The position numbers and the translations under genes are program-made. This document shows positions 1 to 13,800 of a DNA stretch of 64,000 nucleotides, piece after piece. Source of the DNA: Lampris incognitus (Eukaryota > Chordata > Actinopteri > Lampriformes > Lampridae); assembly GCF_029633865.1 (NCBI RefSeq), contig NC_079214.1, positions 28,651,333-28,715,332 of the forward strand, read 5' to 3'. Numbering within the stretch: position 1 is the stretch's first letter; the number at the start of each line of letters is the position of its first letter. The notes below the pieces were generated by a model. The model was not told the origin of the DNA. It saw only the letters and a program-made list of their open reading frames with translations, and searched no databases.

Positions 1-239
1 TGGGCCCAAAGTGTGCCAAGAAAACATTCCCCACACCATTACACCACTGCCTGGACAGTTAACACAAGGCTCTTGGTACCAAATTCTGACCCTACTATGT
101 GTATGCCTCAGCAGAGATCAAGATTCATCAGACCAGGCTATGTTTTTCCAGTCTTCAACTGTCCAGTTTTGGTGAGCCTGTGCCCAATGCAGCCTCACCT
201 TTCTGTTCTTGGCTGACACAAGTGGAATCTGACGGTTTT

Positions 240-606
240 AAAAATTTTTTTTTAATATATACTTTATTAATCCCCGTGAGGAAATTCTACTCTACATTAA
301 ACCCATCCTAGCTGTGTAGCTAAGAACAGTGGGCAGCCACTGTGCACCAACTCCAGTTTGTCCTGCCATGCCTCAGTCAGCGGCACAGACAGGAGTATGT
401 ATTAACCCTAACATGCATGTCTTTCTGATGCTGGGGGAAACCGGAGCACCTGGAAAAAACCCACCACAGACACGGGGAGAACATGCAAACTCCACACAGA
501 GGACGACCTGGGATGACCCTCAAGGTTGGACAACTCCGGGGTTTGAACCCAGGACCTTCTTGCTGTGAGGCGACAGCACTAACCACTGGACCACTGTGCC
601 ACCCTG
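240..606. repeat. Interspersed repeat inserted in the Tc1-like element
   Basis: This block splits the transposon: the sequence before about 238 and after about 604 is contiguous in the copy at 41190-41215. It ends in a tRNA-like tail (on the minus strand GTGGTTAGTGCTGTCGCC ... GGTTCAAACCCC, A-box and B-box like). A complete inverted copy is at 47087-47390, and the tRNA-like half is shared with 8883-9265. Short GTTTT repeats flank it. Probably a SINE-like or composite element; class uncertain. Confidence 0.65.
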
Positions 607-657
607 TTTTCTGCTGTTGTAGCCCATCCGCCTCAAGGTTCAACGTGTTGTGCATTC

Positions 658-924
658 TCAGATACTTTTCTGCTCACCACAATTGTACAGAGTGGTTATC
701 TGAGTTACTATAGCCTTTCTGTCTGCTCGACTCAATCTAGCCATTCTCCATTGACCTCTCACATCAACAAGGCGTTTATGTCTGCAGAGCTGCCTCTCAA
801 TGGATTTTTTTTCCTTTTGTTTTTCATACCATTCCGAGTAAACTCTAGAGACTGTTGTGCGTGAAAATCCCAGATCAGCAGTTAAAGAAATACTCAAACC
901 AGCCTGTCTGGCACCAATAATCAT
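658..924 (-). pseudogene. Tc1-like transposase N-terminal fragment
   Basis: An 88-codon open stretch encoding the paired helix-turn-helix DNA-binding region of a Tc1-like transposase. It is recognisably related to the fragment at 41178-41561: both contain a GxxRAGLSIS-type start, an R-x-TTVSRVY-type recognition helix and an ADRKAxVTQITT stretch. No catalytic DDE domain is attached; beyond this fragment the sequence is broken by the 240-606 insertion. A relic. Confidence 0.75.
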
Positions 925-1109
925 GACATGGTCAAAATCACTGAGATCACATTTTTACCCCCATGCTCATGGTTGATGTGAATATTCACATTATTTCCTA
1001 ACCCATATCGGCATGGTTTTATGCATTGCAGCCACATGATTGGCTGATTAGATAATTGCACGAACAAGTAGGTGTACAGGTGTTCCTAATAAAGTGCTCA
1101 GTGAGTGTA

Positions 1110-2146
1110 TGGTGTCCTGCATGTTCCATCTTGAGCACAAGGCAGTGTTGCTGAACAGAGGGTGCTTAGCAGGCCTCAAACAATTTACAAGTCAACTCAT
1201 TTCAATTACCCTTTGTTTGCTTTGGGCTGACTGGAGTACACGGTGGTCTATTTTAGTTTGATTATACTATGCAAGGATGTCTTTGCAATTTGTTGGCATG
1301 GCACCATTATAGATTAAATGTGTGATGTGGCTGCACATATAGAAACATAAATATTTTTGTTTTAATTCAGCTGTGCCATAACACTGAATGGCAACAATTT
1401 TGAGTACGGGCACCAGGCTCTTAATGGAGTGGTCCAAAGTTTGAGCCTCCTACTTTGGAAAACACAGTGAAGGCAAAAAAAAATGTTTTTTGTTTCGTTA
1501 TTTGAAAGAAATTTTTTGTTGATGACTGAATCTCATTTTTAGGTAGTTGCCAATAAAGTGTTGATTGACTCAAACCAAAATTCTGACTTTTTTTCCATAA
1601 AACTGTCGAAGTGGCAGCTCAATAGGACTCCATAACATCACATGTTGGTCATGTGCACCAGGCGTCAGGTCTCCTCCCTCTTTGCATCTAATTTTTTCTC
1701 AGTGTATAAGTCGATCTCTCTTGCTCCATCAATACAAGAATTGATAGTTCAGTTTCCACGTCTTTAGCCACCGTTCCTTTTAGAGTAACTCTTCAAGTGG
1801 TGCTGGTTCTTCCAGCAGAGTGGTGAGCAAAGGATCTGAACATAGTTCACCGGTAGAAAAGCTCTCCTTTACAACTTGTTAGTGTAATCCTACCTTTTTA
1901 CTCTTCTTGTAGAGAGGCTTGTTTATTTTCAGGTTCTCTCCCTCTAACTCTATCCCCAAAACTCTTTTACTTCTCCTTCCTCAAATCTCTTCATTCTTTT
2001 CTACTCCTCCTCATTTCAGCGGGGTTAGTTTGAGCCCATTTAAAAAAAAAAAAAAAGAAAGTCTGTTTTCCCCACCAGTGTTCTCCTCTCCTTCATGTAC
2101 ACCTTCTCCCTTTGCTCCCAGCACAACCCCCCCCCCACCTGTCTGC
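1110..2146. other. Downstream region of ABCB10; possible 3' UTR and poly(A) signal
   Basis: No gene recognised. The part next to 2147 is the presumptive ABCB10 3' UTR on the minus strand. A minus-strand AATAAA lies at 1922-1927, about 220 nt past the stop codon, and is the nearest candidate poly(A) signal. The rest (1110-1900) is AT-rich without recognisable coding or repeat structure. Confidence 0.4.
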
Positions 2147-2340
2147 TCAGCGTAGGGCATGTTTGTGCTCCTCCTGCAGAAAAGCCTGTTTCTCCATCAG
2201 TTTCCGGAACAGTCCGTGTCTCTTGCCCAGCAATTCTGTGTGCTGGCCACACTCAGCGATGCGACACTGGTCCAACACGGCCACGGCGTTGGCGTTCTGG
2301 ATTGTGGAGAGACGATGGGCGATGATGACAACTGTCCTTC
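2147..2340 (-). CDS. abcb10: ABCB10 coding exon 14 (H-loop, C-terminus, stop)
   Basis: Encodes [20 protein letters not shown] with the H-loop histidine (His674), then the C-terminal helix ([15 protein letters not shown]) and stop TGA at 2147-2149. Acceptor CAAAAG|GAAGGA. Confidence 0.96.
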
Positions 2341-5300
2341 CTTTTGAGGAGAGGAGAAAAAAAACCAAAAGCAAAACAGGGACACAATAGCAGGATAAGA
2401 TATAACCTCCATTAAAAAAATAGCAGTGTTGTTATAAATAACAGGATATCTATGCTGACAGTATACATTTATAAAGTATTATAGGTATGAAAAGGGAAAA
2501 AGAGAGAGAAAGCAACAGAGATTCCCAGTACCTTCCATGAGACGCTCCAAGGCCTCCTGCACCAGGAACTCGTTCTCTGTATCCAAAGCACTGGAGAGAG
2601 ATATGATGATCATTTAAGTTGTGATTTTCATTATCAGACAGACTTGGTGGGTTGTACGGGGGTGTCTCACCACCTGGGTGGAAACAAACATCTAAAGTGT
2701 AAATCCAGAAGAGAATTCACCCATCACGGGTGTATGGAATACCAAACAGACAACTTTTCAGTGAATGAGGACATACTTGGTCGATAAGTTTCCTGACAGT
2801 TTTCCAGTCTGGACAAGGACAAGTAGCATCAAACACATGCAAAGCACATCTTTTGTGTGACTTTGTTATGAACAGAATGATATGGGACTGTTATCTTAAG
2901 TTTGTAACCGGACATAGGCTGAGTACTGACTACACATTTACAACTGAGTAGCTAACGTTACATATTATTTAAATATCTTGACTGGACACTTAACACTGAC
3001 AGATTGCACCGGTTCAACAAAGCTAAAATGAGCCCGCCTGACTCATGTGCTTAGCTAATTGATAACCCAGAAAAGGACGTTGACACATCTGAAAAGCTTA
3101 AAAATTTGTATCTACAGATTGATAAAAAATGAGGGCAAGTTTAAGAGAGAATAGTGATGGGGGTGCTAAAAAAAATTATATCTTAGGGGCGTCCGGGTAG
3201 CGTAGCGGTCTAATCTATTGCTTACAAACACGGGGATCACCGGTTCGAATCCCCATGTTACCTCCGGCTTTGTCGGGCGTCCCTATAGACACAATTGACC
3301 GTGTCTGCGGGTGGGAAGCTGGATGCGGGTATGTGTGGTGGTTGCTGCACCAGCACCTTCGCTGGTCAGTCGGGGCGCCTGTTTGGGGGGGAGGAGGGGG
3401 AACTGGGGGGAATAGCGTGATCCTCCCACGCACTACGTCTCCCTGGCGAAATTCCTCACTGTCAGGTGAAAAGAAGTGACTGGCAACTCCACATGTATCG
3501 GAGGAGGCTTGTGGTAGTCTGCCGCCCTCCCCAGATTGGCAGAGGGGGTGGAGCAGCGACTGGGACACTTTCCCTACCGGGACTGGTAGGGAAAGTCCTC
3601 AACAAATAAGGAGCAAAATAAGCATGTCATAAGCAATCATCAGCTGATGACTGCTTATGGCATGCTTGTGGCAGGCATGCCATAAGCATGCGGCATGCTT
3701 ATGGCAGGCTTGTACTGTCGCATAAAGAATTTACAATTTACTTGACTCGCTGGATTATATATATCCGATTTTTTACCAATGAGGATAGATTAAAAAGACA
3801 TCTTAAACATGTTACAGCACAACATATTTTCAGACGTACTGATTCACAACCATCCCAGATGGTACAGCTTAAATGTGAGCTTAAATCTCAGTTTGTGCGT
3901 GAGTGAGTCAGAGACCAGGTTCATGAAGTGCTTTGCATCTTAGAAACTAGCTTGCATTCAGTGTCATTAGATATAAATGGTGCTCAAGGATACTTTTTGG
4001 AATTGAAGCCATGATGTCTTACAGGCTGATAACCTTACTAACTAACAAAACAACTCCAGAGACTGTCAGTATTACGTGAAATCTAAAAAACAAAACAAAA
4101 AACAAAAACAAAAAAACAACAACACGTGAATTTAATTTTTTTAACCCATTGCTGTTTGGATATTTCAGGCTATTTAACGGTTTTAAAAATGAATGCTAAA
4201 TCAATCAAATATTTAATCACAACGTCTGGCCCTCTCACCTGGTAGCCTCATCCAAAAGAAGAATCTTAGGGTTCTGAGGAGAGATGACAGACATAATGTG
4301 ATAACTGATTGCATTATTCCCGATTCATCCAACAATCAAATGATGAGGAGAGTAAAGACTGTGATTACACTTGGCATTTCAATGCAACTTTTGTAGTTGG
4401 ATCAGAAAGATTTGATATTTTGAGACCAAATTGTCTCCACACATGGCATGAAAACACTGATGAGTCTGATTATCTCCAAGTATGGCCTTGAAGATCTATG
4501 TGCAATAACAAAACCAAATACGGTGGGCACCTTCACCGAATATGCAGTCTGACTTCATCACTTTTATAAAATTTACCTGTAAGCTATAAGCGTAACAGTT
4601 TGTCTAGATGCAGAATCTGTGCTGTTGTATGTACCTTGAGCAAAGCTCTTGCAATGGCTATTCTCTGTTTCTGACCACCTGAGGGACAAAGAAAAAAGAT
4701 GGAGTCAGGTCAAATTAATTTGTGTAGCCCTAAATCTCAGTTTAGTCCCACAGGGCTTTGTAATCACATTACATCCTCCAACAGATGTAAACAGAACAAA
4801 CATAATCAATGAACATAAACCTCAGTGTTTTGTTTTGTTTACCCATCTTGTCTTTGTATAATTGTGCACATCAGTGTTGTGAACTGCCCCCCAAAACAAA
4901 AACAAACAAAAAAATCTAAATTCACATCTCATGTTATACTTCCACCCAGCAAGTACGTTATATGACCTTTGGACCAAATGAAACCATTAAAATGCCATGT
5001 GTGACAGGTAAAGAAGCAAGTCATTATCAGTTTCTGAGAGAGCTTATGTGGTGATGCAAGGTTACCACTGGTGTGGCCATTCTCAAAACCAGTGGTTCGC
5101 AACTCTGGTCCTTGGGAACCCCAATGCCACTAGTTTTATATTCTGGCAGGTATTCCAGCCATCTAATCAGAGAGTTTCTACACCTGAAAAATTAGGTGAT
5201 CAACTACCTGCCAGAATAGAAAACCCACAAAACTGTGGGTCTTGACAATCAGAGTTGAGATGCATGGCTCAGAAATATGTCTATTTAATTGTCCCTGACC

Positions 5301-7076
5301 TGACAACAAAATTCCTTTCTCCCCCACCACAGTGTCAAAGCCTTTGGGAAACGCTTGTATGAAGTCATAGGCATTGGCCACTTTGGCTGCACTGTAGATA
5401 TCCTCTGTTGTCACAGCCTCTGGGTCCACAGCACCGTATGCTATGTTATCTCTGATAGAACAAGAGAACAACACTGGCTCCTGGTAAAGAGAAAAGACAA
5501 AAGGGAAAAACAAAGACAGACAATCAGAGTGACAAATCTTATGGAGATTTCCTCTACTTTAAATGTTATGATGCCAACCTGAGTACTTTTTATGACTACG
5601 TAAACCTATCTATATCTCCAGCAAAAAAACCAAAACAAACCTCTTTCCTCATTCTCTCCCTCTATCCTTAGTGTAAAAACTCTTTTGGATCCTCTGTACA
5701 TGAGATGTAATTTTTTTTTTACCTGACTAACACTTCCAATGTGACTTCTCAGCCAATAAGGATTTAGATCTCTCACATCATGCCCATCTACAGTGATGAC
5801 ACCTGAAGGAAATGAGAGAGGTTATTCTCAAAGCTAAAACACTTCACCAACATGGTTTTAAGTTAAAGTTCTGAGTTCTGATTTTTTTCTCCCCCATTAT
5901 TATTTATTGCCGGGTACAGTAGACCAGAGAACACCATCTCTTTCTCACCAGCATCTGGGTCATAGAGCCGCAGCAGCAGTGAGACAAGGGTTGATTTTCC
6001 TGACCCACTGGCTCCCACCACAGCCATGACAGAACCGGCTGGTACCAGCAGACTGAGGTTCTGGAAGATTGGAGCCTCCTTACGGGTCGGGTAGGAAAAG
6101 GAGATGTCACAGAACTCCAGCTGGCCCTTTAACTGGTCAGGGGGAAGGACAAGCCCTTCTGTGAATGGGTACAAGGAGAGAAAGGACAGCACATAATTCA
6201 GTTTGACTCAAGGACTCCTAAAAGCACAAACAAGGACCTAAGTCCAAAGTAGCACAATGCTCTGTTGAAAGAACGAAAGAAAGAAAGGGCCTGTATTGAA
6301 ACGACATTGCCACTATCATCACTCATGTATCTAACAACTACATATAGAGAAAACTGAATTATGTATTTGTCGATCTATGCTTAAAACTATAACATTATTC
6401 ATTTTCTTTTGGCTTTGAAGAGGCAAAAACAAACAAAGACAGCAAACATCTGACTGATGTTGGACATTTTCACTCTCAAGCAGTGCATCTCTACATGTTA
6501 TTGTAATACCTATACTTTCACAAATGGGAAGAAGTTGTGAGGATGAAGAGCTGAGTGATTAAGTAAAGTTACACAGAAAAGATGAAGACTGTCTACGAAA
6601 GTCATCTCCCCCTGCTTCCATAGGTCGACTGACATCCAAATTAAGATAAAAAATAGTGTTATTGATTAAAAGCTTTCCAAATGTTTGATGCTGCATGTTT
6701 TTATGATGAGATACTAAAAACCACATTCTAAGTAGTTAACTAGAAGTTTACTGGAAGTGACTGTGTGGGCAAATATGTAGTGGTACAATCCTGTGAGGTG
6801 AGGCAATTGTATGATGCAAAACTCCCCTTCCTCTCTGTGTGTATGTGTATGTATATATTACATGCACTGACCATTTAGAGGGAACTCAGGCTTTCTATCC
6901 AGCAGCTCCCACAGTCTGGCTCCTGCTCCAAAACCTTTCATAAGCTCAGAGTAGAATGAACTCAGACCTGACAAATCAAACATAGAGGCAACTGCCATAT
7001 AAGTTATCAAACACAGAGCTAACAACTCCAACGGTAGCTTAACAGCAGCAATACAGAGCAGGAAGTTCATATTGAA

Positions 7077-7121
<45 letters not shown>

Positions 7122-8288
7122 ATATGTATTTCTATGTTACCTGCAACACTGAAGCCCACCCAGAAGGTGTACATAAGGAAGGATGAGAGCTCTCCAACTG
7201 TCATGTGTTGGCTGGCCATCAGCAAGCCTCCTTTATACAGCACTGACAGGATCATTATGTTACCACTTAGACCTGTCTGGAAAAACCCACACACATTGAC
7301 AAACCCTGGTATTACAAGATATATCTAGTTCATGTATGAGGGAACAGAAGCACCAGTAATATTACAATTGAGATAAGCAGCAACAATAATGTTACAACTG
7401 AGACAAGTGTGAGACAAACACAAAAATACACTTATACACACTTTCGTGTCACTACAGTTAGGTGCTATTCTTTCATACAGTAGTGAAAATGTATATATAT
7501 ATATATATATATATATATCCATCCATTATTCTGAACCGCTTATCCTGCTCTCAGGGTCATGGGGATGCCGGAGCCTCTTCCAGCAGTCATATATATATAT
7601 ATATAGACACAGAAAAAAACATTTGGTTTGCAATTACAAATAAGCCATTGTCTTTATTATTCCACCCCCCACCCCCCAATGGGATGATATACATGTAATG
7701 ACCGTTAATGGATGTTGTATTTTTATGTTTTGCCTGTCTGCTCTTTCGGCTGCGCTCCGGACCCACGCCATTAGATGACGTACGTAAAGTACCCCATTGG
7801 ATGTTATTTTATTTTGTTATATTTTAAAAGTATGCTATTCCAACAGTGCCCCGGCCTTTTAAGCCCTTACTTTTTCAAATCGAGCCCCAGCCCCTCCCTC
7901 ATTGGTTGTAATGTCTCTGATGTTTCTTTTCAAATTTTCCTACCCTCCCACTGGTTGCTGTGCACCGTAACTAGGGGCATGGTGCGAGGCAACATAGCAT
8001 TTATTTGCTGGGGTTTTTCTTTGTTGTATAGCCAACTTGGCAGCTGATGAGTGCGCGACACACGAAACAGGCTTGTACTGCTATGAATTAAAGTTTTTTT
8101 TCCTAAATCTTACATCTTATATATATATATATATAACTTTTTTAAAAGAAACACTCAACAGTAGGAAAAGTGCTCAACGAATAAGGAGCAAAATAATCCA
8201 GTGAGTCAAGTAAGAATTTTTATGAGACAGTGCTTATGGCATGAAACAGGCTTGTACTGTCTCATAAAGAATTTACTTGACTCGCTGG

Positions 8289-8373
<85 letters not shown>

Positions 8374-10830
8374 ATCCATCCATATATATATATATGTGTA
8401 AAACTTTAAAAGAAACACTCAACGGTAAGGAAAGTGCTCAACAAATATGGAGCAAAATAATCCTGTGAGTCAAGGAAATTCTTTATGAGACAGTACAAGC
8501 CTGTTTTATGCCATAAGCAATCATCAGCTGTCAATAAATAAATAAATACATAAATAAATATGTTATCACCCAGCTCATCTGGTTAATTATGAGGTTGAAG
8601 CTACTTGGTTGGTGTTTCTAACAGTCTTTCTTAAAGAGAAACTTCACTATTTCTCAACTTTATCTTCACATATCGGTCCTTACTAATGCTTATTGTAGTG
8701 GTGGGGATTTCGGACTAGTTAAAAAACTCAAGCCATTTTTCTTGCTGATTTTCGCCTACACCTCAAGGGGGAGGGAACAAGGCAGGAGGGCAGGAGTCCA
8801 TGTTCAACCAACAAGAATTGATAACTATGCATTCATTGAGCATGCATAAAAACATATGCATTCATTTAGATTGTGGTAATTCCATCCATCCATTATCCAA
8901 ACTGCTTATCCTGCTCTCAGGGTCATGAGGATGCTGGAGCCTATCCCAGCAATCACTGGGCAGCAGGCGGGGAGACACCCTGGACAGGCCGCCAGGGCAT
9001 CACAGGCCCCCCTCCACACACACACACACACACACTCACACCTAGGGACAATTTAGTACGGCCGATTCACCTGACCTACATGTCTTTGGACTGTGGGAGG
9101 AAACCGGAGCACCCAGAGGAAACCCACACAGACACAGGGAGAACATGCAAACTCCACACACAGGATGACCCGGGACGACCCCCCAAGGTTGGGGTACCCC
9201 AGGGCTCGAACCCAGGACCTTCTTGCTGTGAGGCAACTGTGCTAACCACTGTGCGATTCTAAAAATGTGGTAATTCTAAAAAATTAAAATACAAAAAGCA
9301 GAAATGGCTGGCCGAGATGTAACAGCAAACAATGTGACAGACAAGGACACAGACAAATGAATTTCATGATATTTTGGAGTATTTTGGAGTCCACTGTACA
9401 ATTGTACTTGTACACTGAAGAGAAGTTATATAAAATGGAGCAACAGGACGAGTGGAATAGCTTGATCTTAGGCCACAGTGTTAACAATGAATTTTGGGCA
9501 CTGTAAGAACAGCTGAATAGAGTCAAAAGTTGACTAAAAGCAGAAAAATATACTTTTCTCTGCCAATATTGGTTTTGTGTGATTTTTTTCCCCTGCTTCT
9601 ATAAATTCAGGTAACATTCAAGATTGACATAATACAGTGAAATGTCCCTTTAAAGCTTGTTAGGACTGATAAAGTTGACAAGTTTATCAATGCTATCTGT
9701 ATTTTACAGTGTGTGGAAACTGTCAAAGCACTCCTTATTAAACCCTCACTTGACAAGACCAATTGATCAAGGATATGCCAACAGCCTTGGGGAGTAGTTG
9801 CAGGAGAATGGAGGGTTGCATAAATACACATACTATGTCCTCCCATACTAAAGGCATTGCAAAATGCTACTGTTGGCTACTATCCATTCATTATCCAAAC
9901 CGCTTATCCTGCTCTCAGAGTCGCGGGGATGCTGGAGCCTATCCCAGCAGTCATTGGGCGGCAGGCAAGGAGACACCCTGGACAGATGGACTGGCGGCCT
10001 TAGTTTGACTTAGTTGGTTACTAAGTAGCTCCATTACAAATACTGGGAGTTATTTTTTCTCTCTCAGTAATACCTACCTCAGCAGTGTGCCAAAGAATGG
10101 ATAGAAGCATGGCTCATTCAGCCACCCAGACTTTCTAAACTAGCCCATGGATTTTAACCAGTAATCTTTCAGTTAAAAAGTCACAACTGACACTACATTA
10201 TGAAAAGCAGACAAGAAAAGAATATTTACAGCTGTTTCACCAACTGTGTAATCATGCAGCTCATTGTCAAGATGGGGAGCTATGAGCAGTGGATGAATGG
10301 GTAGCAGACTAGAGTGGTTTTACTGCTTATCTGTCCTTATTTACATATCTTTATGTGAATACAATAATTCTTTAACAGAATTAAACAAACAAACAAACAA
10401 ACAAACAAACAGATAAATAAAGACCATATTTTTTGCCAATTAACTTGCCGGATAAATTCAAGAACTGCAGCTTTTATTGGATTGGCAATTAACATAAGAA
10501 CATAAGAAGGCAATATTTACACCAATATTATAGTTAACTTTGTTGAATTAGCTTTCCAGTTTGTAATATTTGGCTGCTTGTATAACCAATGCATGTACAC
10601 AACAGGTGATTTTAAAGTAGTCTGCTTTGGTTTTGTGGTGTTTGGTCATATCGCTATAAGGTAAAAAGGAGAGTAGGAAGCCCAAATTGTGGTATTGTTT
10701 CCCTCCTGTAACATCATTGCCCCTTTTTTACAATATGGAAAAAATCAGAAGTTTTTGTTTTCGCGTACCAACTGTATGGATTTAGTTTGCATCACAGAGA
10801 GGGCAGAAACTGGATCTGAGGTCTATTTCA

Positions 10831-10883
<53 letters not shown>

Positions 10884-13800
10884 ACCAATCCAAAGAAACC
10901 TGCCCTTAGCACAGCCTCCTTCCTGGCAAGGCTGAGGACATAGTCTGTCTTCTGTGTGTAGCTGTTGACCTCTGACAGTTCTTTACCGAAGGCCCTGACT
11001 GTACGCATGTTACTAATACGCTCCTCTGCCAACTGTGACAATAAACAAAGGACAAATCACTTTATTAGTGTACCATCTCATTAGAGATAATATGTGCTGA
11101 TGTGGCAGTTCAAATTCATAAAAATGATAATGTATGAGTGACCTGTCAGATAAAAGCCCTCAAAACTTGTCTCTCAAAGAGTAATCAAGATAGGCTGAGC
11201 TAACCAGTCATTCATTTATCCACTATATCCCCAAAATCTAATTTAGGTTTGCAGGGGGATGGAGCCTATCCTGGCTGGTATTAAGTGGAGAGCAGGGAGA
11301 TGCCTTGGACAGGGCATTGGTCCAACGGAGTGTCCAAACATACAATCTCTCACTCTCCCAATCATACCTGTAAGCAACTTAGTTCCTGATTTACTAAGGC
11401 AGTCATCAAGATATCTGTGCATAATCAGCATATTTCTCTGTTACTCTTATCTTTTTGGCAAGTCACAGCACACCCAATTTGTATCTTGAGATTGAATAAG
11501 GGTGTTTGTCACTGATCGCAAATAACCCATCCACCTACCATTATATACACATTACTAGTGGATCACTGTCAACATGAGTGTCCATGAGTGTTTGCCAATA
11601 GCATATTAGTGTCTCATCCTGTCTATCTATATTCCAGTGGGAAGATTAATGTAAAAATTGCCATGAATGGTGCCCACAAGAATCAGTACTCAAAACAGAC
11701 CAATTTTATTTTTATTCACCATCCACCATGGGGGAGTGTAAGATCTCAGTTGAAAGTGCTTTGCAAGAACCATTTAAAGATTGCATAGTGACCTCATTAA
11801 TTTACAGTAATCACTTTTATTGCTTCAATATTGCTTCCTTGTTTCTGATTGCTACAACCTCATTATACTGCAATGGGTTGCTACAGTTGTAGCCGTTAAA
11901 CAGTGGTCAGCGTTGGCATCGAGACCAATGCAATTCTCCTTCCTTCCACTCTTTGCAACTTTCATCACCCAGGCCATATTTCCTCTACACTGGGGCCCCT
12001 CATCATAAGCTGAGCTCTGGTTTGTGTTTTATTTGGGTCCTCAAATTGTACATGTGTGTACAGTACCTGTGTGGCTTGGGCCAACGCATCTTGTGTATGC
12101 TTAGAAATGGAACGCAGGTATCTACCATAGAACACAGCAAGTCCAGCCACAGGAGGCACTGTCAGCAATACAAAACCTGTTAGACTGGGAGAGACATAGA
12201 ACTAGGTGGAGGGAGAGGAAGAAAGAAAATTTATAGAAAAGAAGAGCAGATGGTAGACAGGTACAGGTATGGGGGAGCAAGAGGAAGATCGATAGCATTT
12301 AACAGAAAAGGGGAAAAAGAGAGGGGTAGAGGGGAGTACATTAAAAAAACTATAAATTCAACTCAAATGACAGTGAGCCATGATGGTTTGTTGTTTCTGG
12401 GAAAAGATTCACAATTGTGAGCTTTAATAAGTTCTAGGTATTCAATTCATTTGCCAGACATTGCCCTAAGGAGAGAAAAAAAACCGGCTTTTCAACAAAT
12501 TCCTAGGACCAGTAACACATGAAAAGGAGGTGGCAGAGAGAATGGAGGAGTTTAATTTGCCTCCAGTGCCTTCAAAGTTTGGTGGAAGTAATTCTACAGA
12601 CTCTGTTTCCGTGAAAATTCTTGTCACCAAGCCCATAGTCTATGAATAGTAACACAAAAGACATAGTTAACACCTGACTGAAGCACGTAATAGAATAACA
12701 GGAAGTAGCAGGAAAATGTCAAACACATCCACTAACCACCCCACATTAAATCATACAAGAGTAAGAAAAAGGTATTAGTTACTCAGCTGATAGGGATGAG
12801 TTATGGGAGGGAGAACAGGGGGGGAAATGTTTGCTGTGTTTTATGTAATTGTTATTCATTGTATAATCTGATGCGATTTTCAAACTATAAAAAAAGGTCT
12901 TAGTTTTCCCAGAAACAGTTACTTAGAGAAGAGACCCATATCATCACAAGAGACATGGTCTTTGTTTAACCAACTTTCTACTTATATAAATTGTATTTTT
13001 ATTCTCTTGTTTGAATAGGGCAAAGCTGAAAGACAAAACACACTGGTTATTATGTTCCAGTACCTAACCAGTGCCAAAGGGATACTGTTCTTAGAATGCG
13101 AGGGTTATAATTAGCTAATATTAAAGTGACAGTGTCCCTAATTTGAATTAGCTTTTGTTGAAGATTCAAAATGATAACCCCACATATTTGGAGTTGTAAA
13201 TTAGGGGAAGTAGGCTGGCATAGTGGTAACAGAGAAACAATCTGTTAAATTGAGAACAACATTTTAAGTCCCCATTTCTGGAAGCATCTGCCCCGCTGAT
13301 GTGTTTCTGAGTAAGACTCTGGATTTCTGTGCTGCACCAGCGATGCACTTGTGTAACTGAACCTAGCCTCTCACCTCTCAGCAGGGAAAGGTTAGCAAAA
13401 TGAGAATCTGTCTACGAGGTCCTACAGGATCTCATCATTATACATTAATACACAGACTCTCAGGAACCCCAGGATCAGAAAACATACTCCTAAACTTATT
13501 CACAACACAAAGTATCATTTAAACCTAATTTTAAAGTAAGACATTGGAAAAACAAGTTTGGAGTTACCAGCATTGACTGACAGTATCTGCACAATATTGT
13601 TCCATCACTACCAATATATTAATTATTTTATGCAAGTTTATTAACCCCAGATTTAAATCTAGTACGATCAACAGCAGATGAACAATCATAGGGACTTTCT
13701 CACCATCATACTGACACCAGCCACTGCTTGGGCGACAGCTCTCAAGCCGTCGGATAGGTTGTCTGTGATGGAGCGGCCGACCAACGATGTGTCAGCAGAG

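Larger units (their letters stand above)
1..1107 (-). mobile_element. Tc1-like transposon (decayed, cut by window start)
   Basis: Position 1 aligns with about 40940 of the more complete copy at 40488-41708. The right end (about 1079-1107) matches that copy's terminal repeat (ccTAATAAAGTG...GTGAGTG) and is followed by TA, the Tc1/mariner target dinucleotide. Minus-strand 658-924 encodes the helix-turn-helix N-terminus of the transposase (ISLTADLGFSRTTVSRVYSEW). The body is interrupted by another repeat at about 240-606. The left end lies outside the window. Non-functional. Confidence 0.85.
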
